Source: Hyaloraphidium curvatum (taxonomy: Eukaryota > Monoblepharomycota > Hyaloraphidiomycetes > Hyaloraphidiales > Hyaloraphidiaceae). Taken from it: a DNA stretch of 64,000 nucleotides. The stretch spans positions 620,001-684,000 of the forward strand of contig JAIVFI010000010.1 of NCBI GenBank assembly GCA_025558095.1. Direction: 5' to 3'. This document shows positions 9,695 to 20,534 of the stretch, in pieces. A program made the position numbers and the translations under genes. The notes beneath the pieces were generated by a model. It worked only from the letters and a program-made list of their open reading frames with translations. It searched no databases and was not told the origin of the DNA. The stretch's first letter is position 1, and the number at the start of each line of letters is the position of its first letter.

Positions 9695-11843
9695 TCACCC
9701 CTCCCGCAGGACAAAGTCGCGGAGCACCACCGGGATCGAGGCGTCCAGGCCGACAATGTCCAGCATCCCCAGGTCCTCCGGGTCCGCGATCGTGAAGTCG
9801 TTGACCGCGAACGCCGCCACCGCGAGCTTAGCGTGCGGACGGCCCATGCCGGCGCGGTACCGACGGAGGGCCTCGGAGGGGTGGATCCTGCCGAACCACG
9901 TCTCGTTGTCGGTGAGCACGACGAAGACGTCGACCTCGAGCCGCTTCTCGAGGGCGTAGGTCATGGGCAGGGCGCAGTCGGTTCCGCCGAACGGCATGCC
10001 GTCGCTCCTGTCGACGACGGCGTCGAGCCGCTCGTGCTTGCCGATGGGGAAGGGCGTGAAGGTGTCGCAGAACGCCATGGTGTGCACCTGCTGCTCGCTG
10101 CGCACGAGCGCGAGGGCGATCGCGCTCGCCGCCGTCCGCGAGCTGATGGACGAGCCCGCGATCGGCGACGACATGGAGCCCGACACGTCGATGCCGACGA
10201 GGAACTTCTTGCCCGTCGGCTCCACGTTCTCGAACGCCAGGTCGAACGCCGCCGACAGCGAGTCCACGATGCGCTCGTCCGGGTCCCACGACAGCGACCC
10301 GCGCACCCCGCGGCCGGCGCGGTAGGTCTCCATCGCCAGCAGGATGCTGAACGGGTGCACACGGGCCTTGCGGATGGCGTCGCGGGAGGCGAGCGCGCGG
10401 CACACCGAGTCCGACTCGTCCGACAGGGGCTCGAGCAGGCCGACCGAAGTCATCTTGCCGAGGTTGCGGATCATGGCCGTCATGGGCATGCCGATCGCGA
10501 GCAGAGCGCGCCAGATCTCGGGCGAGTTGAGGAAGGAGGTCGGCACGTGCTCGCGGGCGAGGCGGAACCGGCGGATGAGCTCGGCCGCGCGGGCAACGTC
10601 CTCGTCGGCGGGCTCGCCCTGCTTGAGGCCCAGCGCGGCCATGTCCTCGAGCGCGGAGATGAAAGCGGCGACACGGCGGAGCTCGGCTGCGTCCTTGGCC
10701 GGGGCGGGGGTGGAGGCGTTGCCGGCAGGCGCCTCCGAGGCGGGCATCGGCACCATCTCGAAGTCGTCGTCGTCGGCGATCGGCGCCGGGGGAGGGGGAG
10801 CGTCCGTGTCCATGTCGTCCGAGGAGGCGAGGATGCGCTCGAGCTCGCCCTTGACGCCGTCGCGGCCGCGGACGATGTAGCGGAGCACGAGGTCGCGAGC
10901 GCTGGCAATCGGAGGCAGGGGCTTGGCCGGGGTCTGCAGGCGCTTGGCGGTCTTGCCGGTCTCGGGCTGGGCGGCAGTCTCGGGCGCGACGGCGGCCTCG
11001 GGCTGCGCAGCGGGCCTGTTCTCGTCGGCGCCGCCGGGGACCTTGAGGTGCACGCAGCGCAGCACGTCGCGGCTCGTCCAGTCGTTGCGCGACTTGTACT
11101 TGGACGTGGTGTAGGCGAGGTCCATGGCGGGCTTGCCGAGGTACCAGCCGGCGACGGCGCGGCGCATGCCGGCGCCCCAGGTGGGCTTCTTGTCGCCGAA
11201 AAGCTTCTCGAACTCGAACAGCTGGAAGAGCGTGGTCGGGATGCGGCACACCTGGGGCACGGCGGCGTAGGCGGCGGCGCGGGTGTCGTCGTCGCCGAGC
11301 TTGATGGCCGCGGCCAGGGCAAACACCAGCGTGTCCTGCTTGGGCGTGCGGCTGCGCAGCGAAAAGTCGGCGACGGTGGCGACGACGTCCTTTCCGCGGC
11401 CAGAGGCGATCATGGCGACGAGGTGGTTGGCCGACAGCACGGTGAGGGCCTTCTCGGTGGCGTAGTACGAGCCCTGCGTGCGAATGCAGCGTCAGCCATA
11501 TCCAGGTTAGCAGGTCGTTGTGAACGTACCTTCTCGGTACCGAGGACGAGGAACCGCTCGAGCTTGGCCTGGTCCGAGGCCGCAAAGACGAAGCCGCCGG
11601 CGTTGTTCTCGACCATTTCGCGGCCGGGCAGCGGCTTGGACTGCGGCACGGCGGGCTGCGGGGCCATCGCGGCAGAGAGGTACGAGTTGCGGGCGCGGCG
11701 CGGCATGGCGGCAAGCGGTTCGGCCGGTGCGGTGCGATGCGAGTGATGAGAGGAGCCGCGAGGCTGTTTCACCGGCTTTTATTGCTCCAGCGGTGGAGCA
11801 GCGCCCCCGAGCCGCGAGACTCAGTTGCTGTGGCCCTCGGACC
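9550..11843 (-). repeat. Left arm of a large inverted duplication (TROVE unit)
   Basis: This arm pairs with 21749 to about 24020 in opposite orientation. The 5' limits (11843 and 21749) are sharp. The coding part is almost identical at nucleotide level, and the 3' flank is clearly diverged. About 9.9 kb of unique sequence lies between the arms. Confidence 0.9.
9695..11706 (-). CDS. TROVE/VWA protein, Ro60-like (copy 1)
   Basis: Two exons, 11706-11530 and 11473-9695, with a 56-nt intron containing CTGCTAAC, encode 651 aa. Ro60-type proteins are ring-shaped HEAT-repeat RNA binders capped by a von Willebrand A domain. They bind Y RNAs and misfolded small RNAs. The TROVE region runs from about residue 30 to 440, interrupted by two low-complexity inserts rich in Pro/Ala/Glu and Asp. 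The VWA part has the MIDAS motif DVSGS at residues 488-492 and a later GGTD. The protein is identical to that of copy 2 (21890-23901). It is divergent from the TlpA-like gene, with starts 178 bp apart, and the shared promoter is part of the repeat. The fold call is firm; a Y-RNA partner was not found. Confidence 0.88.
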
Positions 11844-11884
11844 CGTCTCAGAAGCCGACCGATCGCCGCGCGTCGGCCGCTTCA

Positions 11885-13147
11885 ATGGCGACGCGTCCGT
11901 CGCTGCAGCCCGGCGATGCCGCGCCCGCCTTCGACGTGTCCGAAGAGTACTTTGTGCAGGGTGGTCCGGCCCAGCCCGACGGGGCGATTCCGGTCACCCT
12001 CGTCGAGTGCTGGGCGACGTGGTGCGGCCCCTGCCGACAGACCATCCCGCACGTCGAAGAACTGCACCGCCAGTTTGCTCCCGAGGACCTGCGGGTGGTC
12101 GGCGTCGCGGTGTGGGAACGTGGTTCTCCGGAGGAAATCAGGGACAATGTGGAGCGCTTCGTGCGCGAAATGGGGGACAAAATGACTTTTCCTGTCTGCG
12201 TCGACCCGCCCTCGCCGATGGGCAAGGCGATATCGGGTCCTTCCGGTGGAAGACCGCGCTCGGGACGCGTGACGTCGGCATTCCTTGATGCCGCGGGACA
12301 AAACGGCATCCCAACGTGTTTCGTCGTTGGGCGTGACGGACGGGTAGCGTGGATCGGCCATCCGATGGCGGTCGACAGCGTGCTCCGACAATGCGTTGAT
12401 GGCACGTTTGACGTGGAAAAGGCCGCGAAGGACCACGCCGAGGCGTGGGACCGCAAGCAGCGCGTGGGCAAAATCAAGGCGGCGTTTGACAAGGCAGTCT
12501 GGGACAAGGACTACGGTACCGCCGAGCTGCGCGCCAAGGAGATGGTGGACGTGGATCCCAGGAACGGCATCCCCATTCTGGTGCAGCTCTACCGGGGCTC
12601 GATGAAGGCGGAGCCGGCAAAGACAGTCGCCTTCCTTGACTCGGTGCTGGCAAATCCGGACATTCCCGCCTCGCAGAAGCAACGCGCTGCGTTGACCAAG
12701 CTGGATGTACTTCTCAAAGACAGCAAGGATCCCGGCGCTGCCTCGTCTTTCGGCTCCGACCTGCTCGCTTACCTGGAGCCAAGCGGCGACGGCGACGCAA
12801 CAAACTCTGCGTCGCTCCTTTCTGCTCTTTCCCACGCCATCGTCGGCGGTTTCCTGGCTTTGCAAGCACCGGGCGCCGTTTCCGCGGACGCTCGTGCGGC
12901 TTTCACGGGGGTCGCCGCCCGGGCCGCGCGGCGCGCCGCGGACCTCGGCGGGCGGGGCTTCACCAACCTCGACACCTTGGCCGAAGCACTCTGGGCTTCG
13001 CAAGGAAAGCAGGAGAGGGAAGAGGCTGTCGCAGTGCTGGGGGAGGCGCTGAAGGCGCCGGACTCGCCGGGGGGGATGGCGGTCAGGAGGGTCGAGGCCA
13101 AGATTGAAGCGTGGGAGAAGGAGCTCTCGTCCGGTGCGGATGCTTGA
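11885..13147 (+). CDS. TlpA/ResA-like thioredoxin-fold protein
   Basis: A single exon of 420 aa. The N-terminal half is an AhpC/TSA-redoxin fold with the active-site motif WCGPC at residues 46-50, followed by a Gly-Ile-Pro-Thr strand (cis-Pro region) and VVGRDGRVAWIG, typical of TlpA-like thiol:disulfide oxidoreductases. The C-terminal half (about 200-420) is helical and Ala/Lys/Glu-rich with no recognised domain. It resembles the helical extensions seen in fungal and protist TlpA-like proteins. No signal peptide is visible, so a cytosolic location is likely. The start ATG at 11885 is the first in frame. The promoter region is shared with TROVE copy 1 and lies partly in the duplicated arm. 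Confidence 0.8.
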   Translation: MATRPSLQPGDAAPAFDVSEEYFVQGGPAQPDGAIPVTLVECWATWCGPCRQTIPHVEELHRQFAPEDLRVVGVAVWERGSPEEIRDNVERFVREMGDKMTFPVCVDPPSPMGKAISGPSGGRPRSGRVTSAFLDAAGQNGIPTCFVVGRDGRVAWIGHPMAVDSVLRQCVDGTFDVEKAAKDHAEAWDRKQRVGKIKAAFDKAVWDKDYGTAELRAKEMVDVDPRNGIPILVQLYRGSMKAEPAKTVAFLDSVLANPDIPASQKQRAALTKLDVLLKDSKDPGAASSFGSDLLAYLEPSGDGDATNSASLLSALSHAIVGGFLALQAPGAVSADARAAFTGVAARAARRAADLGGRGFTNLDTLAEALWASQGKQEREEAVAVLGEALKAPDSPGGMAVRRVEAKIEAWEKELSSGADA

Positions 13148-13201
13148 CGTGCAGAAGAAGCAATGTGTGATTGCAGAGAGAGAACATCCCTTGGAAAAGA
13201 G

Positions 13202-13337
13202 CAACTACGAACCACTTCCTCCCCTTCTTCCCCTTCTCCCTTCTCTTTTTCTTTCTCCCCCCCCCTCCCCCCCCCCCCTCTTTCCCCTTCCCCCTCTTCT
13301 TCTCTTCCCCCCCTCTTTTCAAACCAACTACGAACCA
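13202..13337 (+). repeat. 106-nt pure polypyrimidine tract flanked by 13-bp direct repeats
   Basis: Bases 13215-13320 are only C and T on the plus strand. The 13-mer CAACTACGAACCA occurs immediately before (13202-13214) and just after (13325-13337). The tract lies between two convergent genes and could adopt triplex (H-DNA) structure; that is inference. Confidence 0.85.
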
Positions 13338-13340
13338 GCT

Positions 13341-16136
13341 TCATATGCACATCGCAAGCTCGCCCTCCAGCTGGTCGGCGAGCTTCCCCGCCGCGGCAAT
13401 ATTGTGCTGAACCCCGCGCAGCGACCTGATGTGGTATCCCACGTCCCTCCGAGTCCCTGCGACCAGTTCCTCCACCCCGTGCGCCCTGCTCGCCCGGAGC
13501 CCCCGCACCAGCTCCAGCAGCACCAGCGCCGAGCCGTGCACGCCCACCACCACGAGCCCCTTCATGTAGTCGAGCGCCTCGGGGTTGCGTATGTACAGCT
13601 TCTTGAGCACCTGCGCCATGGTCCGCGCGTCGTCGACGCACCGCAGGAACTGCTCCGAGCCGACCCAGCGCCTGCGCGTCTCCTCCTCCCGCGGCTCCAT
13701 CGGCGCGCCGCTCCGCGGGAGCCGGTCCGGTGAATGCAGGGACATGCGCGCCATCAGGAAAACGATGAGGACGCCGGGGACGACCTCGGAGTACTCGCTG
13801 TCGTCCGACGCCATCGCGTCCCACGCGGCGCCCGAGACCAGCTCGGGCGGCAGCGCCGCCCAGAACTCGTCCGCGGCCCGCTCCGCCGCCAGCCACTCCC
13901 CCGCCAGGCTGGGCGGGAAGTTGGGGCAGAAGGGTCCCCCGGTCTCGTGCTGCCGCAGCCTCTGCTTCACGGCCAGCACGCGCGACACGATCCCGAACGC
14001 CTGCGCCATGAGCACGAGGTTGCCCTGCGCGGCGAGGGAGGCGGTGCTCGCGACCGTGGATCGGAGCACGAGCTCGCGCGAGGCGGGCTCGAAATCGGGC
14101 CAGCCCATGCCGATCCGCGAGGGGAGCGTCAGGTGGCTCTGGTCCGTGGTGCTGGGGGCGTCCAGGGCGAGTCCGCCGCCATTGTGGGCGGCGATGGCGG
14201 CCGACTGCTGGTTCAACGTCCGGAAATCGCGTTCCGTGAGCGGCAGGTTGACTTGCGACTCGGTGACGCCAACGAGGGGAGTGGTGTTGGTAGATAGCGA
14301 CCACGCGCTGATAAGGTTGAACAAGATCAACTCTGCCTCAACCCTTCGGCTTTATCCGACCCACCAAGCGCAGTAAAACGTAACGAACCACGTCCTCCTC
14401 CTGATCTCCTCGTCCAGGGGCGTCATGGACGACAGCGCGGCCACCGCGTCCCGCGGCGCGTGCAGCCTCTCCAGCTCCTCCGCCTCTTCCGTCCCCGCGC
14501 CTTCCACCGCCACCCCGAATCCCCCGAACGGGTCCGATGCCAAGGGCGGGAAGAGCGACGTCCCGGCCTGCCTCTTCCGCGCCTGCGTCCGCGCGTCCCT
14601 GAGCAGGTCCCGCACCTCGCGGTTCATGCCCGCCTGCCGCGCCACCATGACCGCCAGGGTGATGTACCGGCTCCCCAGCGTGCTCGATCCGGCCCAGGCG
14701 GCGTAGTTCATGAGCAGGATGAGGGTCTGCACCACCGCCACCGTCTCTTGGGGGAGGAGCGAGGGCAGGCGGAGCATGGTGGGCTCGAGGGTGGCCTTGG
14801 CGTGCTCGTAAAAGTGCAGCGAGGCGGTGCGGGGCCGGTCCGCGATGTCGCGCTGGGAGGCGAAGCGGGCGGCGTTGGCGAACATGGCGAACTGGAGGTA
14901 GGGAGGCTGCTGCCGGAAGGTGCGGAGGAAGGTCGGCTTGTGGAGGACTGGATGTGTGGAGTTGGGGCCAACAACGTGAGAAGGCGAACATGAGGTGATC
15001 AGCCGACCGAGCAACGACTCACAGGGGAAGGACATGTGGTAGGTTTTCCGGAAGAAGGCGTGGATCATCTCCTTGGCCGCCTCGTCCGAGGGCCTCATGA
15101 GCGATCCGTCGACGCCGTAGGGCGACAGCCCCATCGGCACCTCAAAAGCCGGCCTGCCCAGCGAAAACTGCGAGTCCAGCACGGATATCGGGCTGCGCTC
15201 GTTCTCCGAGGCCGTCCCGCCGGCGGGGCTCGCCTCGGCCTTGCGCTTCCGCGCCGCGGCCGAGCCCGAGGGCGGCCCTGGCTTCTTACGGACCCGCGTC
15301 CTCTGGCACTCCAGCTCGAGCTTGATGCACCTGGCGCACGGGGACTGCCCGTCGCAGGCGGCCTTGCGCTGGAAGCACTGGTCGCACGCGTTGGCGACCC
15401 GCTTCCGCACCGGGCGCTCCGGCTCCGCCGCGGCATTGTCGGGCGAGCCGCCCGACTTGGGACCGTCCCCCCCGCTGACGTCGCTGTAGGTGAAGGACGG
15501 GGTGCGCGTGGGCACCTCCGTCACGGCGAGGTTGCGGCCGCCGAATGCCGAGGAGGCGGGGAAGGCGCCCCCGTGCACGGCGGGGCCGGCCATCGCGGCG
15601 GGCCCGAAGCAGTAGGGGTCGAAATTGGGGTACACGACGCCGACGGGCGACGCGGCGGGCAGGTTGATTGTAAGGTTGAGCTTGCCGCATGCGACGGGTA
15701 CCTGTGCGCCGAGTTCTCCGCGCCCCTCCCACTCGCCCGCAAGGATTCCATTCCGCGCCATGCTCCCGTTCCCACTATCCGGGGGCGGCAGGAAGGCGTC
15801 CATCCCGGCGGATCCCGCGTGCCCGCCAAAGTCAAAGTCCAGCTCTTCGTACGCTCCCTGCGGAGGGGCCACCCGGGGCGGCGGGCCGGGCATGTCGGGG
15901 AAGAGGTTGTGCGGGAGGCGCGGGGCGTGGGACGGGCGGGGCACGAAGGTGGCCGGAGGATGCTGCGCGCGGGGTGCCGGTCCGTCCACCGGCCCGTCCG
16001 CGGGTCCCGCCATGAAGAATCCGAGCGGCGGCGGCGCGGAGGCGGGAACCGCGCCGGGCACCGCTCCAGGGCCCGCGCCCGGGACGCCGGGGCCCCGCGG
16101 CCGTCCGCCCGCCGAATGCCCCGCCCCACTCTCCAT
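13341..16136 (-). CDS. Zn2Cys6 fungal transcription factor
   Basis: Three exons (16136-15023, 14947-14365, 14307-13341) encode 887 aa. The long N-terminal part is Pro/Gly/Ala-rich. The binuclear zinc cluster has six cysteines at 251, 254, 261, 267, 270 and 277 (CX2CX6CX5CX2CX6C), followed by a basic linker. The fungal-specific transcription-factor (MHR) domain begins near AFFRKTYHMSFPFLHKP, where intron 1 is removed, and continues through RRRTWFVTFYCA and the PLVGVTESQVNLPL segment joined by intron 2. It should be a nuclear DNA-binding regulator of unknown target. No diagnostic link to a particular pathway is seen, although a fatty-acid-hydroxylase-family gene lies directly upstream on the same strand. 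Confidence 0.9.
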
Positions 16137-16336
16137 CGTCAGGGCGTCAGCACGGCGGGCTCCTCGCTCCGAAACCGGGCAGGTGGCGGCGGGGCGCTTG
16201 CATCCTCGAGGGAACCACCTCACCCCCCAACTGGCTGACGATCCGATTTACGGCACCTCGCACCATCGGGCGCAACCATACATACATCTTCAAGCACAGA
16301 TGCAACGCCGTTCGTGCATCGACACGCATCAATCAT

Positions 16337-17649
16337 CTACTCCTGCTTGCCATCCAGCGGGTCGGGCGTCTTGCCCGTGCCGTCGCCGTACGTCCCGAAC
16401 AGCCAATCCAGGGGAACGAGGTTCTCCCCGTAGTTGATCTCGAATCTGTAATCGGCGATGCCGTCAGCAGTGCACTGCATATCCCCGGGGGGCAAACGCA
16501 CTTGTCGTGGTGCAGCCAGTGCGGGAAGCTGCCCTTGCCCTCCACGGGCCCGAACCCGTCGTGCCCCAGCAGCGCGCCGACGTCCTCGTCCACCAGGCAG
16601 TACAGGAACCCGGGCATCGGGTGCGCCCCGAACAGCACGGGCACCAGCGCCGCGGAAAAGTACAGCGCCGACTCGACGGGGTGCATCCGCAGGGCCGACA
16701 TCTGTTTGACGCAGAGCAGTCAGTCCAGCGTAGATGACCCCCCCAAGGGAGACGGCAGCTTTTCTAATTCTAAAGTCCTACTTATGCTTTATACTCACCG
16801 CGGTGGGGTTGTACGCCTTGTGGTGGAGCGAGTGCACGTGCCGGTAGAGGAAGCGGCCCAGGTCGGGCACGGTCTTGGTGCGCCAGGGGTGGATGAGGCG
16901 GTGGATGCAGTCTGCCGGGCGCGCGCGCGGATCGGGCGACGTCAGCATCCACCGGGCACGACCGACCCCCATGCAGACCCACAGAAGTGCGCGATCCGCC
17001 AGTAGGGCATCGAAAGCACCCACAACCACCCTGCCACCGTACCCAGCCCATTCCCGGGGTAGGCCGCCCTGCCTTTGGGCCCCCACACGCGGACCCAGCA
17101 CCACATCTCGATGACCGCCATGACCAGCACCGAGCACCCGGTCCAGAAGGCATCGGCCGCGAAGCGTTGGGAGTAGGTGCGGTTGTATTTGGTCGCCGCC
17201 AGCCGGTCCCGCTTCAGGCGGTGGAACAGAAAGTCCCAAGGCACAGCAATTCCGAAAGTGATCAGCGCATCGCGCAGGAGGATCCGCAGAAAGAGGGCGC
17301 GGCGGTCGCCGACGGCGTCGCGGAAGTTTGCGTCGGCCTCGACGTGCCAGGCGAGCGCCGAGATCCACAGGCGCGGCAGAACGGCGCCGACCGTGAGGAA
17401 ATGGTCTCGCCAATCGTCGGCGATGGGTTTGATGTCCACGCGGAAGGGAACGCCGGCGTCGGGCGGCGGCGGGCGGAAGAAGATGGTGAAGAGCGACGAG
17501 AGGGGCCAGAGCGCGTTGTAGAGGAACGAGAGGAGCACGGGCGGGTCGGCCGGCCGCGGGACGCCCTCCGCCTTGCCTGCGATGCTGGGAACGGCATCGG
17601 GTGCTGCCGCACTGCCGGCTGCCGCGGCCGCACGGCGGGTTGTGACCAT
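16337..17649 (-). CDS. Fatty acid hydroxylase / sterol desaturase superfamily membrane enzyme
   Basis: Four exons (17649-16983, 16911-16799, 16701-16502, 16445-16337) encode 362 aa. The di-iron histidine boxes are present: HRLIH at 226-230, HVHSLHH at 247-253, a HDGFG segment at 307, and HWLHHD at 321-326, followed by the family ending NYGENLVPLDWLFGTYGDG. Several hydrophobic segments precede and separate the boxes, so it is an ER membrane protein. Each of the three introns falls between or inside these motifs and restores them exactly. Substrate class (fatty acyl chain, sphingoid base or sterol) cannot be told from the motifs. The gene lies on the same strand as, and directly upstream of, the Zn2Cys6 regulator. 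Confidence 0.88.
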
Positions 17650-17927
17650 CGTCGGGAGACGGCGTGCAGTCAACGATGACCTGCTCGATCGACTCACTCA
17701 CGCTACCCGTCCGCCGCGTCCTCCCGACGAGCCGATCGCATCACCGGAAAACTCGATCGGAGCCGGAATTGGGCGAAATTGCTCTCGATCGTAATCAGGG
17801 TGTGCGCCGAATGGTCGATCGCTGGACCGGATGCAAATGCGGGCATGCAGCCCGTGCCTTCGCAGCTCAGACCCAGATAACCTTTTATACAGGCACTATT
17901 AGACGGTCGATACTCGAAAGAGAGCAT

Positions 17928-19355
17928 CTATACGAGCAAGGCCATGAGGATGTCCCCGACAATGTCCGCGCCGACGTCCGCCGCCACCTCTACTTCCGCC
18001 GCATCCATCTGCGACTCGACCGCGGCATCGAATACTAGCCCGCCCCCGTCGAGCGCAACGCCCATCTCGGCGTATGCAGACGCCTCGAGCACGCCTTCCG
18101 TCTCGGCCGACCACTCCAGCGACACCGACAGGTCCTCCTCCCCATCCACCAGCAGGTCCTCCTCGACGAGCCTCCCCTGCTCCAGCGCCGCCACGACGTC
18201 CGTGGGCTCCAGCAGCCCGTCGGCGTCGCCCATCTCCAGCTGCAGCGCAGCCCGGATCGGAGCCATGATCGCGTTGGCGGCCTCCTGCACAATGGCGCCC
18301 AGCAGCTCCGCCGCCGAACCCAGCGCTTCCTCGGCGTAGGGGGAGAGCACGGCGCCGGCAGGGCCGACCCATGCGGAGCTGTACCATCCGCTCGGGGTCG
18401 ACGAGGCCGTTTCGCAGGAGGGGTTGTGGAGGGCAGGGAGCCCGGAGGTGCAGTTGAAGGCTACGGTGATGTTGGTCTGGTTGATGCCCTGCACGGTCGC
18501 CAGGTTGTTCTGCAGCACTGCGAGGGGGGCGTTGCCGCCGGGGTACGACGACAGGTTCTGCGCGGCGACCTGGCTCGGGAGATTGGCGTCCGGCAGCGGG
18601 CCCGACGATGCGCACTGCTGGCTCATGGCGTAGAGCGGCGAGACCCACGGCGAGAGCGGCTTGTTCCCCGTCTCGTTCCAAGCCGTGTAGGCCGCGAGGT
18701 AGGGAACGTACGGCGGGCTACCGTTGCCGCCGCTCTCGCTCCAGCTCACCAAGCCGGCGTCGTTGACCTGCCACGACTGGGCGCGCTGCATGGTGTTGGT
18801 CCAGTAGCCGGGGTAGCCGTTGGAGAGGCCGTTGACGCACGACTTGAAGCCGCCGCCACAGTACGGTCCGGGGGCCATGAACCACCACCGCGCCGCCCCG
18901 GTGCCACCGCAGCAGCCCGATCCGTATGGGGCCTGCACCTGGTAGTAGTACTCGCCGCCGAGGACGGGTACCTGCTGCTTGGTCCACGAGATGCCCGAGT
19001 ATCCGGCGTTGCTCCCGTTGAGCGCGTTGACGTAGAAGTTGCCGCCCGAGTCGAAAGCGGGGCCGACGATGTCGTAGCAGCCCATGGAGGACAGCACGAA
19101 CACGAACGAGTTGGCGCCGTTGCCCTTGAACTGCAGAGTCTCGCGGGCGAGATTCACCACTCTGTGGGACGCCGACGGGGGCGGCGAGGCCAGCGGACGA
19201 TCAATTCTGCAGCGGCGACGGCCAGTCTGTGCAGCTCACCGGATGACCATGCTCCCGGTGTTGTCGGCGTGCGTCCCAGGGATGCAGACGAGCGCGGCGA
19301 GGACCAGCGCGGCGGCACGCGCCGTCGCCGTCGGTCTTCTCGTTCCTAAGGGCAT
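17928..19355 (-). CDS. Secreted protein of unknown function
   Basis: Two exons, 19355-19240 and 19161-17928, encode 449 aa. Exon 1 is a clear signal peptide (basic start, then AAALVLAALVCIPGTHA). The mature protein starts with a Gly/Ser/Tyr/Trp-rich, Cys-containing region holding several NxS/T sites (for example NLSS, NQTNIT). The last 130 residues are acidic and Ala/Glu-rich without Cys. No known family is recognised. It is divergent from another signal-peptide gene at 19568, with starts 212 bp apart, suggesting co-regulated secreted products. The intron (78 nt, GTGAGC...CACAG) joins signal exon and body in frame. Confidence 0.7.
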
Positions 19356-19567
19356 CGTGCGCGTTCCAACTGTTGCGTGCTGGATAGCAATTCTTCGTGG
19401 CGCTGGCGAGCAGCCTCATTCGAGGGTCGAGGCGGGAAAAATTCGAGGGTCGGCGGACCGCTCCAGAAACAAATCGGGGCCGATATGCCCCCAAAATGCC
19501 CCTGTGGCCGGAAGTGCTCCTTGGAATCGTGACGCATAGCGACCGACATCCTCTTCCTGCGCGCACA

Positions 19568-20463
19568 ATGTTGGCGAGCGGGAGCTTCCGACTCGCATTC
19601 CCGTCCGCGCTGCTGCTTCTCGCACTCTCGTGGCCCTCCGGCGCGGCGGCGGACGACCGGCGCTGCCTACAATCGTGCTGCGATAGTGCCTACTTCGTTG
19701 CCGCGAGGACCGCCGCCGGCGGTGTCGGGTGCCTCGGACCGGCGGAGGGGACTTGCTCCTGGGTAAGCATCCTGTGCGCCGCGACAGGACACTGCAGCTC
19801 TTTACTGCGAAGTGCCTAGTAGGCAGCCTGACCCCATCTCCGTTCACAGTTCACCGACGCCAATTGCAGCACGACACTCTCTGGCACGCCGCCTGGCAGC
19901 CCACTGCGGCCCGCGGTTGCGTGCCCGGCGATCCCCACTCCCGAGGCGTCGGACTGGTGCGCGGAGGCGATCCGTGTCGTCGTCGGCGGGCGGGAGCCGA
20001 CAGTTTGCGACGGGTTGGGCAGCTGCCCAGAGTTGCCGACAGGGGGATGGAACTACGGGGCGGCTGACTTCCAGTGGTGCGTCCTGGGCGAGGAACGGGC
20101 TGGAAGAACGCCTCGTGACGACTCGATTCGGCCCGCAGCATAAACTTCCCAAGCGCAACGTCGCCGATGTGGACGCCCGTCAAGCTCGTCCCCGGCGCGG
20201 CACCGGGCTCGCTGGTCCCCGCCTGCATGTCGGCCGACTCCTCGGCCTGCATCAAGACCTCGTTGGCCGGATGCGAGCACCTCGCGCTGCGTGGATCGGC
20301 AATCGGAACTGTGCCGTACGTCGCGTGCACGGAGGAGTACGCGGTTGCGGTCAAGATGCGGCGAGATGGCAAATCGTGGTGCCGGCGGGCGAGGTCGACG
20401 CTCCGGTTCCACATGTACCTGGATCCGGCGCTGGCGGGGATGGCTGGCGTCAAGGCGCAATGA
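19568..20463 (+). CDS. Small secreted cysteine-rich protein
   Basis: Three exons (19568-19762, 19850-20076, 20139-20463) give 248 aa. Residues 1 to about 28 form a signal peptide (FRLAFPSALLLLALSWPSGAAA). The mature part has about 17 cysteines, several in short-spaced pairs such as CLQSCC, but no recognised domain. Introns of 87 and 62 nt have canonical donors (GTAAGC, GTGCGT) and restore an open frame that keeps the Cys-rich character. It is probably extracellular and disulfide-bonded. The stop lies 71 bp from the stop of the convergent hydrolase gene. Function is unknown. Confidence 0.65.
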
Positions 20464-20534
20464 ACTGATGAGCACGTCGTTGTATCCGATTAAATATGCA
20501 TGATGGAGGCGAAGTAACAACGATCCAGACGAAA

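Noticed and set aside
9512-11746. 744-aa plus-strand open frame opposite TROVE copy 1
   Set aside because: Arg/Glu/Val/Gly-rich shadow frame caused by GC-rich third positions. The opposite strand has a recognised TROVE/VWA protein with an intron.
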